Assembly: GCA_963818885.1 (NCBI GenBank)
Contig: CAWFTP010000001.1
Location: 248,001 to 312,000 of the forward strand
Length of the DNA stretch: 64,000 bases
Direction: 5' to 3'
DNA from: DATFDN01 sp963818885
GTDB taxonomy: Bacteria; Pseudomonadota; Alphaproteobacteria; Acetobacterales; Acetobacteraceae
The notes under the pieces were generated by a model, which had not been told where the DNA came from, made no database searches, and saw only the letters and a program-made list of their open reading frames with translations. A program made the position numbers and the translations under genes. This document shows, piece after piece, positions 1-7,409 of the stretch (its first letter is position 1; every line of letters begins with the position of its first letter).

Positions 1-1085
1 TCGGCATGTTCGAGCGTCACGGCGCCGATGCGTGTGCGCATCTCCTCCTCCGTCAGGCGGCGGTGCCACACTGCGTCGTCATGGGCAAGGAAGCTCGCCA
101 TCTCGTCACGCGTGTCCCCGATCAGCAAGGGAACGGAGGGAGACACATCGGCTGCCGCGGGATGGAACGGATGGCTCGGCAGCAAATCCCCATCGACCGT
201 CGGCCCGAACGGATACCGGTCGAACAGCGGCCAGCGCGACGGACCGACCGCCCGCTGCGCCGGCTCGATCGCGGCGAGCAACTGCTTTATCGGCACGTCA
301 CGCAGTCTGTGCAGCTCCGTCCGTCCGATCTCCAGCACCTTCAGCACCGCCTCGGCCAGATGCGCGGCGCGCTCGGGCCCGCGCAGGCGCACCGCCGCCC
401 CGCTCTGCACGATCGCCTTGTGGAACAGCCCGCGCGCCGAGGGCATCGCGAGTAGGGTCGAGACCTTGGCGCCGCCGCCCGACTCGCCGAAGATCGTGAC
501 GTTGTCCGGATCGCCGCCAAACGCGCCGATATTGTCGCGTACCCAGCGCAGCGCGGCGAGCATGTCGAGCACGCCTGCATTGCCGGATTGCGCATATTCG
601 GCGCCGCCGATCCGCGACAGGTCGAGGTGGCCGAAGATGTTGAGCCGCTGGTTAACCGTCACGACAACCACGTCGCGCCGGCACAGGCGCGAGCCGCGCA
701 GCCGGATCTGATTGGACGATCCGAAGGCGAAGGCGCCGCCATGGAGCCATACCATCACCGGCCGCCAGGCCGCCGGGTCTGGCGACTGCGTCCAGACATT
801 CAGCGCAAGGCAGTCCTCGCTCTCCGGCGAGGGATCGGGCGGGCCGCCGAAGTCAGCCAGCTCCGGCCGGACCGGAAAGCCCAGGCGCGATTGCGGCGCC
901 TGGGTGCGGAACGCGACGGCGTCGCGCACACCGCTCCACGACTTGGGCGGTCGCGGCGGCATGAAGCGATTGGCGCCATCTGTGGGAGCGCCGTACGGGA
1001 TGGAGAGGAAGGCGGCGGCCCCCTCGATGACGATGCCCCGTAGCCTCCCCGCTTCCGTCTGCACGATCGGGTTCTGATCCGCCAT
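1..1085 (-). CDS. Type B carboxylesterase (PnbA-like), C-terminus cut by window edge
   Basis: Secreted or cytosolic alpha/beta-hydrolase that splits carboxylic esters; the substrate cannot be told from sequence. Reading the minus strand from ATG at 1085 gives MADQNPIVQTEAGRLRG, then the family landmarks: SEDCLALNVW near residue 90, the oxyanion-hole HGGAF near 118, and the nucleophile elbow FGESGGG with Ser near 202. About 361 residues are present and the acid/His part of the triad lies beyond the left edge. The start is supported by an AGGACG Shine-Dalgarno just upstream. It has no N-terminal signal peptide, which argues for a cytoplasmic enzyme. It is divergent from the SDR gene at 1149, with about 60 bp between them. 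Family assignment is firm; physiological role is unknown. Confidence 0.88.
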   Translation of the reverse strand, partial: MADQNPIVQTEAGRLRGIVIEGAAAFLSIPYGAPTDGANRFMPPRPPKSWSGVRDAVAFRTQAPQSRLGFPVRPELADFGGPPDPSPESEDCLALNVWTQSPDPAAWRPVMVWLHGGAFAFGSSNQIRLRGSRLCRRDVVVVTVNQRLNIFGHLDLSRIGGAEYAQSGNAGVLDMLAALRWVRDNIGAFGGDPDNVTIFGESGGGAKVSTLLAMPSARGLFHKAIVQSGAAVRLRGPERAAHLAEAVLKVLEIGRTELHRLRDVPIKQLLAAIEPAQRAVGPSRWPLFDRYPFGPTVDGDLLPSHPFHPAAADVSPSVPLLIGDTRDEMASFLAHDDAVWHRRLTEEEMRTRIGAVTLEHA

Positions 1086-1148
1086 CGTCCTGCCCTTCGG
1101 TTCCCACCCGCCGCAGTCTAGCGTCCGGTCACAGCAGGAGGGAAAGCC

Positions 1149-1991
1149 ATGCGCGACCTGAAGGGAAAGACGGCCGTGGTGACGGGTGCCGGCTCGGGGA
1201 TCGGCCTCGGCATCGCGCGCACGATGGCGCAAGCGGGGATGAATCTCGTCCTCGCCGACATCCAGGACGCGCCGTTGCAGGCGGCGCGGATGGCGATCGA
1301 GGCCGCCGGCGCACGTGCCGTGACGCGGCTGACGGACGTGTCCGATCCCGCGCAGGTCGACGCTCTCGCCGATGCCGCGCGCGATGCGTTCGGCAGCTTG
1401 CACGTGGCGGTGAACAATGCCGGGGTCGCCATGCATGGCACCAGGCTCACCTATGTCACCGCGGACGAGTGGAACTGGGTGCTGGGCGTCAACGTGCTCG
1501 GCGTCATCAACGGGATTCGGGCCTTCACCCCGGTGATCCGTAGCCACGGCGAGGGCGGCCATATCGTCAACACGGCGTCGGTTTCCGGCTTCTTCATCCG
1601 CCAGGGTTCCGATCAGGGCGCCTACTCGATGACGAAATACGCCGTGGTCGCGCTCAGCGAGGCGCTCGAGCAAGAGCTTGCCGGCACCGGCATCGGCGTC
1701 ACCGTGCTCTGCCCGGGCCCGGTCCGCACCGGGATCTTCCAGGGCGGGGGCGCCAGGCCGGAGCGTTTCGGCGGCCCGTACGAACGGCCGAGCCACCGAC
1801 CGATCGGTGGCCGCCTGCTCGACTCCCAGGCATTGCAACCCGAACAGGTCGGCGCCCGGGTCCTCCACGCGATCAAGAATGAGGAGTTCTACGTCTTCAC
1901 CCACGGCGCGGAGAGTGTGGCAATCCGGGCACGCCACGCGCGGATCGAGTCGGCCCTTGACAAGGCGGATGCATTCTGGGGTCGGAATTGA
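1149..1991 (+). CDS. Short-chain dehydrogenase/reductase (SDR)
   Basis: NAD(P)-dependent oxidoreductase of the classical SDR family, 280 residues, cytoplasmic. The sequence shows the cofactor motif TGAGSGIG at residues 12-19, NNAG at 89-92, catalytic Ser near 144 and the YxxxK pair at Tyr159/Lys163. Asp37 at the end of beta-2 (LADIQD) suggests NAD preference, which is an inference. After the active site there is a longer than usual loop (residues about 195-220), where substrate-specific segments lie. The ATG has a strong AGGAGG site 7 bases upstream. It starts close to the divergent carboxylesterase, so the two may share a control region and a catabolic pathway. The substrate is not identifiable. 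Confidence 0.9.
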   Translation: MRDLKGKTAVVTGAGSGIGLGIARTMAQAGMNLVLADIQDAPLQAARMAIEAAGARAVTRLTDVSDPAQVDALADAARDAFGSLHVAVNNAGVAMHGTRLTYVTADEWNWVLGVNVLGVINGIRAFTPVIRSHGEGGHIVNTASVSGFFIRQGSDQGAYSMTKYAVVALSEALEQELAGTGIGVTVLCPGPVRTGIFQGGGARPERFGGPYERPSHRPIGGRLLDSQALQPEQVGARVLHAIKNEEFYVFTHGAESVAIRARHARIESALDKADAFWGRN

Positions 1992-2054
1992 GTTGAATTC
2001 GACCGTGTGAATTTGTGAAGGATGGCCGATAACCTGCTGTAAAGGATGCCTTCG

Positions 2055-3344
2055 ATGCCGGCTCGTTCGGCGCGAAGCTGCCTTCACGCGGCCCTCGCTC
2101 TTGCCATCGTTACGGCCCTCGCCGGCTGTGCCGGGCCTCGCGGCTACCAGAGTTCCTATCGCCACGGTAACTACGCCCCGCCGGGTCCGCCGGGCGATCC
2201 GTGGGGACCTTATATCAGCGAGTCCTCGCTACGCTTCGGAGTGCCGCAGCAATGGATCCGCGCGGTCATGCGCCAGGAATCGGGCGGGCGGGCGGACGCG
2301 GAGTCCTCAGCCGGGGCGATGGGGCTGATGCAGGTGATGCCGTCGACCTACGCGATGCTGCGCGCCGAGTACGGGCTGGGCGACGATCCCTATGAGCCGC
2401 ACGACAACATCATGGCCGGCGCGGCCTACATCAAGGAGATGTACGACCGTTATGGCGCGCCGGGTTTCCTCGCTGCCTACAACGCCGGACCGAATCGGCT
2501 CGACTCCTACCTGGCGAGCGGAATGCCGCTGCCGGATGAGACTGTTGGCTACTTGTCCAACATCGCGCCACGCCTCGGTCCGTCTACCCCGTTGAGCGGT
2601 CCGCTTGCCGTGTACGCGGGCAATTCGGCGACCGTGCCGGCGCCATACGCGTCGGCCGCGCCGCGCGTCGTCCTCGCTAGCGCCGCCCCGGGCGCGTGCG
2701 ATCCCAATGCGGCTTACGATCCCGACCGCCCCTGCGCGCCCCCGCCCGCAGCCGCACCTGCTCCGCCTGCACCCGTCGTGACCGCCTCGTCCGTCTACGC
2801 TCCCCAGCCCGCCGCGCCGGTCGCCGTCGCCAGTACGTCGTGCGATCCCGACGCGGCCTTCGACCCGACGCGTCCCTGCGCACCGCCGCCGCGCGTGCAG
2901 CCCGCCGTGGTCTCCGTGCCTGCCTATTCGCCCCCTGCCCGCCCGTCGGTGCAGCTCGCGAGCCTCAGCCTGCCTCGTGGCGGTTCCTGGGGCATTCAGG
3001 TTGGCGCGTTCTCCGACCCGGCGACCGCGCGCGCCGCCGCCGCGGGCGCCCAGCGCAACGCGCCGGGACTGCTTGACGGCGCCGTCGTCAATGTCGAGCC
3101 CACCACGCCCTTCGGCGGCGCGGTCCTCTACCGCGCGCGGCTAGAACTCGCTGCCGCAGCAGGTCGCCGCACGGGCATGCACGCAACTCTCCGCCACCGG
3201 CACGTCCTGCCTCACTGTCCCGCCGGGACATTGAGGCACGACAGCGGCGGCGCGATCTCCTCGAGGGGCCGCCGCTCCGCCCGCATACCCAGCACGGCAG
3301 CGACGATCGCGGCCGCGATCATGAGCGCCGCTCCGAGCTGGTAG
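2055..3344 (+). CDS. Lipoprotein lytic transglycosylase (SLT) with C-terminal SPOR domain; 3' end probably frameshifted
   Basis: Predicted to cleave peptidoglycan glycan strands at the cell envelope. From ATG 2055 (AAAGGA eight bases upstream) there is a lipoprotein signal with lipobox LAGC, Cys25. The SLT domain follows (about residues 50-180) with catalytic Glu75 in RQESGG, then GLMQVMP and AYNAGP. Next is a Pro/Ala-rich linker holding two copies of a Cys-containing repeat (CDPNAAYDPDRPCAPPP and CDPDAAFDPTRPCAPPP). A SPOR domain, which binds denuded glycan at division sites, starts near SWGIQVGAFSD. After about 3145 the frame stops looking like SPOR. Moving one base gives ACTQLSATGTSCLTVPPGH and a stop at 3232-3234, a normal SPOR ending. 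The real end is therefore probably 3234. An in-frame ATG at 2046 also exists. Confidence 0.85.
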   Translation: MPARSARSCLHAALALAIVTALAGCAGPRGYQSSYRHGNYAPPGPPGDPWGPYISESSLRFGVPQQWIRAVMRQESGGRADAESSAGAMGLMQVMPSTYAMLRAEYGLGDDPYEPHDNIMAGAAYIKEMYDRYGAPGFLAAYNAGPNRLDSYLASGMPLPDETVGYLSNIAPRLGPSTPLSGPLAVYAGNSATVPAPYASAAPRVVLASAAPGACDPNAAYDPDRPCAPPPAAAPAPPAPVVTASSVYAPQPAAPVAVASTSCDPDAAFDPTRPCAPPPRVQPAVVSVPAYSPPARPSVQLASLSLPRGGSWGIQVGAFSDPATARAAAAGAQRNAPGLLDGAVVNVEPTTPFGGAVLYRARLELAAAAGRRTGMHATLRHRHVLPHCPAGTLRHDSGGAISSRGRRSARIPSTAATIAAAIMSAAPSW

Positions 3345-4681
3345 CCCCACATGATCGACGTTCGTGACCCGCTCTGGATCAGCGCGCCGAACAGCGCCGG
3401 ACCGGCGACTCCGCCGATGCCGGTGCCGAGCGCATAGAACAGCGCGATCGCCACCGCGCGGACCTCCAACGGGAAGCTCTCGCCGACCGTGAGATAGGCG
3501 GAGCTCGCGGCGGCTGACGCAAAGAAGAAGATGATGGTCCAGGCGCCGGTCTGTCCGACCGCGCTCAGCGCGCCGGCGGCGAATAGCCAGCCGGTGATGG
3601 CCATCAGCACGCCGGAAATCGCGTATGTCCCGGCGATCATGGGCCTGCGTCCGATCGTATCGAACAGCCGACCGAGCAAGAGCGGGCCGAGGAAGTTGCC
3701 CGCCGCGAACGGCAGAATGAACAGCCCGACCTGGTCCACCGCGATACGGTAGAAATCGGTCAGGATCAGCGCGTACGTGAAGAACACCGCGTTGTAGCAG
3801 AACGCCTGCGACGCCATCAGCACGGTCCCCAGCACCGTACGGCGTTTGTAGATGGTGAACAGCGTCCGCACGCCCGCCAGGAACCAGGAGTGCACGTCGG
3901 TGCGCAGCCGGATGCGCAAGCCAGGCGGAACCGGCGGCAACGGCCGGCCGGTCTCGCTCGCCACCCGAGCCTCGATCCCGGCGACGACCCGCTCCGCCTC
4001 CTCCGGACGCCCGTGCGTCATCAGCCAGCGCGGACTCTCCGGAATCCAGCGGCGCAGGACCAGCACGAACAGACCCAGCGCGCCGCCGATCACGAAGGCG
4101 ATGCGCCAGCCTATTTCCGGCGACACGATCGCCGGGTCGAGCGCTACCACTGACCCGCCCGCGCCGATCGCCGCGCCGATCCAGAAGCTGCCATTGACCA
4201 CCAGATCGGTGAAGCCGCGCCGGCGCGCCGGTATCAACTCCTGGATTGCGGCGTTCACGGCGGCGTACTCGCCGCCGATGCCGGTCCCGGTCAGGAAGCG
4301 GAACACCGCAAACGACCAGAAGCTCCAGGACATGCCGGTGGCGAGGGTCGCGATGAGATAGACCACGACGGTGACGCTGAACAGCTTCTTTCGCCCCAAA
4401 CGATCGGTCATCCAGCCGAACAGCAGCGCGCCGAGCACCGCGCCGACCAGATAGGCGCTCGCGCTGAAGCCGATGCGGCTCGCCGACATGTCGAGGACGG
4501 GGCTCTTGGCGATCGCACCGGCGAGCGAGCCGACGAGCGTCACCTCGATGCCGTCGAGGATCCAGGCGATGCCGAGACCGGCGATCACCAGCCAGTGAAA
4601 CCGCGCCCACGGCAGCCGGTCGAGGCGCGCCGGCACGTCGGTCTCGTAGCCACGGCTTGCGCCGCACGCCGCTTCGGGCAT
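3212..4681 (-). CDS. MFS transporter, sugar/aromatic-acid porter type
   Basis: Twelve-helix major facilitator permease of about 489 residues, inner membrane, expected to move a small organic solute by proton symport. Typical signatures are visible: LDGIEVTLVGSLAGAI in helix 1, the loop 2-3 motif GWMTDRLGRKK, RFLTGTGIGGEYAAVNAAIQE in helix 4 and PESPRWLMTHGR after helix 6, the pattern of the sugar porter/YdjE-like group. A second half-motif (LFDTIGRRP) follows in the middle loop. I chose ATG 4681; a TTG one codon earlier is possible. Its 3' end overlaps the 3' end of the transglycosylase, and it is divergent from the amidase group at 4720, so it may supply an amide or acid to those enzymes. 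Substrate unknown. Confidence 0.87.
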   Translation of the reverse strand: MPEAACGASRGYETDVPARLDRLPWARFHWLVIAGLGIAWILDGIEVTLVGSLAGAIAKSPVLDMSASRIGFSASAYLVGAVLGALLFGWMTDRLGRKKLFSVTVVVYLIATLATGMSWSFWSFAVFRFLTGTGIGGEYAAVNAAIQELIPARRRGFTDLVVNGSFWIGAAIGAGGSVVALDPAIVSPEIGWRIAFVIGGALGLFVLVLRRWIPESPRWLMTHGRPEEAERVVAGIEARVASETGRPLPPVPPGLRIRLRTDVHSWFLAGVRTLFTIYKRRTVLGTVLMASQAFCYNAVFFTYALILTDFYRIAVDQVGLFILPFAAGNFLGPLLLGRLFDTIGRRPMIAGTYAISGVLMAITGWLFAAGALSAVGQTGAWTIIFFFASAAASSAYLTVGESFPLEVRAVAIALFYALGTGIGGVAGPALFGALIQSGSRTSIMWGYQLGAALMIAAAIVAAVLGMRAERRPLEEIAPPLSCLNVPAGQ

Positions 4682-4719
4682 CAACTGATCGCCATCACTT
4701 CCCTCCGAGGGCCGCGATC

Positions 4720-4923
4720 ATGGACGAGTTCCTGACGATGTTGGAGACCACGATCACGCGATGGCACGGCGTGACAGCGCCGAACGAGGTCGCGCGGCGC
4801 ATGGCGGCCGATCTCGACGCCGTCATTCGAGGCTTCACCGGCCTGCGCGGCACGCTGCAATTCGAGGACGAGCCATCGAGCTTCGAAACCGCGCTGCAGG
4901 CAACGAAGGAGACGGCATCGTGA
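4720..4923 (+). CDS. Small AtzG-like (DUF4089-type) protein preceding an amidase
   Basis: A 67-residue cytoplasmic protein, MDEFLTMLETTITRWHG followed by a helical middle and a short acidic tail. Small helical proteins of this kind (AtzG, DUF4089) are encoded directly before amidase-signature enzymes such as AtzE, where they form a complex with the amidase. Here the gene lies exactly in that place and its stop overlaps the amidase GTG start (GTGA at 4920-4923), which implies translational coupling. The start ATG 4720 has a GAGGG site upstream; a longer frame from 4657 would run into the divergent MFS start region and is less likely. The assignment rests on size, position and general character, not on a clear motif. 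Confidence 0.65.
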   Translation: MDEFLTMLETTITRWHGVTAPNEVARRMAADLDAVIRGFTGLRGTLQFEDEPSSFETALQATKETAS

Positions 4924-6338
4924 GCGATCTCGCCGGTCTCTCGCTCGTCGAAGCCGCCGAGGCGGTGCGGACCGGAGCGGCGACCTCGGTCGCCCTGCTC
5001 GAGGCTTGCATGACGAATCTGGATCGCGCCAATCCGAAGCTGAACGCGACGATCTGGATGGACCGCGAGGGCGCGCTCAAGGCTGCGCACAAGGCGGACG
5101 CCGCGGTGCGCAACGGAAGCAAGCTGGGCAAGCTGCACGGCGTGCCGATGGCGCACAAGGATATGTACTATCAGGTGGGCCACCCGTGCACATGCGGCTC
5201 GCGCATCCGCCGCGACTTCCGCCCCACTTACACCGCGACAGTGATCGAGCGGCTGGCAGCCGAGGGCGCCTATGTCTGGGGCGGCCTCAACATGACGGAG
5301 TTCGCGCAGAGCGGGACCGGCCACAATCGCGAGTTCGGCGATGCGCACAATCCATGGTCGCTGCCCTACATCACCGGCGGGTCATCCTCGGGCTCCGGCG
5401 CGTCGCTCGCGGCGCGGTTCAACTATGGGGCGCTCGGCTCGGACACCGGCGGGTCGATCCGCCTGCCGGCCTCAGCCTGCGGGGTGACCGGGATCAAGCC
5501 CACGCAGACGCGCGTCTCCCGCCACGGGGCGATGCCGCTTTCCTTCTCGCTCGACAATGTCGGGCCGCTCGCCCGCACCGCGCGGGACTGTGCGCGCATC
5601 CTGTCGATCATTGCCGGTTACGATGACAAGGATCCGACCAGCGCGCGCGAACCGATCCCCAACTACGAGGCCGTGCTCGACGGCGACTTGCGCGGGCAGC
5701 GGATCGGGGTCGCCGAGACATGGTTCCTCCAAGATGCCGATCTCGGGGTGGCCGCGGCGACGGAACAGGCGGTCGCCGTGCTTGCAGGGCGCGGCGCCAC
5801 GGTGCAGCGGATCACGCTGCCGGTAATGCATGCGGTGCTCGCCTACGGCGGCATCATCTCGCGCGTGGAGGCGGCGACGATCCACGCGCAGTGGCTGCGC
5901 GAGAGGGCGGACGACTACGCCGTGCATCTGTCCGCGCGCATGTATCCCGGACTGGCGATTCCGGCGCCTTACTACGTGGAAGCGCTGAGTCGGCGCGGGC
6001 CGGTGCTGAAGGCGTTCGCGAATGAAGTCTTCGCCACGGTCGACATGATCGCGACACCCACGATCCGGACGCGCCTGCCGACGCTCGCGGCGACGGATGT
6101 CGACTCCGGGAATCGCGAGACGATCGACCGGTTCCTCGCGATCTCGGACAACACGCGCCCGTTCAACTATCTCGGCCTGCCGGCGATCAGCGTCCCCTGC
6201 GGCTTTGACGCGAACGGGCTGCCGATCGGGCTGCAGCTGGCCGGCCGGCCCTTCGCCGAGGCTCGGCTGTTGAAGGCCGGCGAGGCCTATCAGCGCGATA
6301 CCGAGTGGCACAAACGACGCCCGCCCGTGCTGGCGTGA
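4920..6338 (+). CDS. Amidase signature enzyme (AtzE/GatA-like)
   Basis: Hydrolyses a carboxamide through the Ser-cisSer-Lys triad of the amidase signature family; 472 residues, cytoplasmic. The catalytic Lys80 sits in GVPMAHKDMYY, the Gly/Ser-rich signature GGSSSGSGASLAA follows at about 153-165 with cis-Ser155, and the nucleophile Ser179 is in SDTGGSIRLPAS. The start is GTG 4920, overlapping the stop of the small AtzG-like gene; the frame is open further upstream but that part is not amidase-like. It is not a clear GatA, since no gatB or gatC is nearby and the operon partners are catabolic. With the divergent MFS permease and downstream SDR it probably belongs to an amide or ester degradation group. 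Substrate unknown. Confidence 0.88.
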   Translation: MSDLAGLSLVEAAEAVRTGAATSVALLEACMTNLDRANPKLNATIWMDREGALKAAHKADAAVRNGSKLGKLHGVPMAHKDMYYQVGHPCTCGSRIRRDFRPTYTATVIERLAAEGAYVWGGLNMTEFAQSGTGHNREFGDAHNPWSLPYITGGSSSGSGASLAARFNYGALGSDTGGSIRLPASACGVTGIKPTQTRVSRHGAMPLSFSLDNVGPLARTARDCARILSIIAGYDDKDPTSAREPIPNYEAVLDGDLRGQRIGVAETWFLQDADLGVAAATEQAVAVLAGRGATVQRITLPVMHAVLAYGGIISRVEAATIHAQWLRERADDYAVHLSARMYPGLAIPAPYYVEALSRRGPVLKAFANEVFATVDMIATPTIRTRLPTLAATDVDSGNRETIDRFLAISDNTRPFNYLGLPAISVPCGFDANGLPIGLQLAGRPFAEARLLKAGEAYQRDTEWHKRRPPVLA

Positions 6339-6391
6339 CAGCTCTGCACGCGCGGGGCATGCTGCTCTGCGTTCATCCGGGGAGAGGGATC

Positions 6392-7309
6392 ATGGCGGAG
6401 AAGCTGCTCGAGGGGAAAGTCGCGGTTGTCACGGGTGCGGGGCGCGGGATCGGGCGCGCGATCGCAATCGCGATGGCGCAGAACGGCGCGAAGGTGGTGG
6501 TGAACGACGTCGGTGCCGGCGTGACCGGAGAGGGCCACGACGAAACCCCCGCGCAGGAGGTCGTGCGCACCATCGAGAGCGCGAACGGCCAGGGCGCCGC
6601 TGTCGTCAACACCGACACGGTCGCCGAATGGGAGGCCGCGCAGCGTATCGTCGCCACCGCGATCGACCGCTACGGGCGGATCGACGTCGTGGTGAACAAC
6701 GCCGGCATCCTGCGCGACCGGATGTTCCACTACATGTCGCCCGAGGAGTTCGATGCGGTCATGAAGGTGCACCTCTACGGCGCCTTCTATGTCAGCCGCG
6801 CCGCCGTCACGCATTTCCGCAAGCAGGAGAGCGGCGCCTTCGTGCACATGACCTCGACATCGGGGCTGATCGGCAGCGTGGGGCAGGTGAACTACGGCGC
6901 CGCCAAGCTCGCCATCGCCGGCCTGTCGCGCAACATCGCCATGGACATGCAGCGCTACAAAATCCGCTCCAACTGCATCGGCCCGCACGCCTTCAGCCGG
7001 ATGATCGAGACGGTGCCCGGCCAGAGCGAGGAGCAGCTGAAGGAACGCGCCAACCGCACGCGCCCCGATCAGGTCGCGCAACTCGCGGTGTTCCTGGCCT
7101 CCGACGCCGCCTCGGAGGTGTCGGGGCAGATTCTCGGCGCGCGCGGCAACGAGATCTACCTCTACTCGCAGCCGCGCCCGATCCGGATCATGCACCGCGG
7201 CGAGGGTTGGACACCCGAGGCGATGCGTGACCACCTGCTCCCGGCGATCCGCGCCGGCCTCACCCCGCTCGAGCGCACGCGGGATGTCTATAGCTGGGAC
7301 GCGATCTGA
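6392..7309 (+). CDS. SDR oxidoreductase, hydroxyacyl-CoA dehydrogenase (MFE-2 N-domain) type
   Basis: NAD(P)-dependent dehydrogenase of 305 residues. It carries TGAGRGIG (14-21), NNAG (102-105), Ser near 155-157 and Tyr168/Lys172. Two features point to the family resembling the dehydrogenase domain of multifunctional enzyme type 2: the NDVG segment at the end of beta-2 followed by a long insert (GAGVTGEGHDETPAQEVV), and the extended C-terminus (about 235-305) beyond the usual SDR end. That would mean oxidation of a 3-hydroxyacyl-CoA, but this is inference. Start ATG 6392 has GGAGAGGG upstream; the longer frame from 6305 overlaps the amidase end. It follows the amidase by about 50 bp on the same strand, so it is probably co-transcribed. 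Confidence 0.86.
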   Translation: MAEKLLEGKVAVVTGAGRGIGRAIAIAMAQNGAKVVVNDVGAGVTGEGHDETPAQEVVRTIESANGQGAAVVNTDTVAEWEAAQRIVATAIDRYGRIDVVVNNAGILRDRMFHYMSPEEFDAVMKVHLYGAFYVSRAAVTHFRKQESGAFVHMTSTSGLIGSVGQVNYGAAKLAIAGLSRNIAMDMQRYKIRSNCIGPHAFSRMIETVPGQSEEQLKERANRTRPDQVAQLAVFLASDAASEVSGQILGARGNEIYLYSQPRPIRIMHRGEGWTPEAMRDHLLPAIRAGLTPLERTRDVYSWDAI

Positions 7310-7315
7310 GGGCAT

Positions 7316-7403
7316 TTCGTCATGGCCGGACTTGTTCCGGCGATCCACGACTTCCTTCATGAAAAGCAAAGACGTGGATGCCCGTGACAAGCACTGACAT
7401 GAC
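7316..7403. repeat. Imperfect palindromic intergenic repeat (GTCATnnCCGGACTTG...ATCCACG type)
   Basis: The 100 bp between two convergent genes is almost filled by an imperfect inverted repeat. The left arm is GTCATGGCCGGACTTGTTCC followed by GGCGATCCACG; the right arm has CGTGGATGCCCGTGACAAGC and ends near TGACATGACGA. The same half-element (GTCACCCCGGACTTGATCCG) occurs at 47560-47580. Elements of this type are common in alphaproteobacterial intergenic regions. Here it sits where a bidirectional terminator would be useful, but there is no T-run. Confidence 0.55.
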
Positions 7404-7409
7404 GAACGG

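Noticed and set aside
3141..4667. 508-codon minus-strand frame overlapping the MFS gene in another frame
   Set aside because: Arg-rich, without membrane helices, while the overlapping frame has all MFS signatures.
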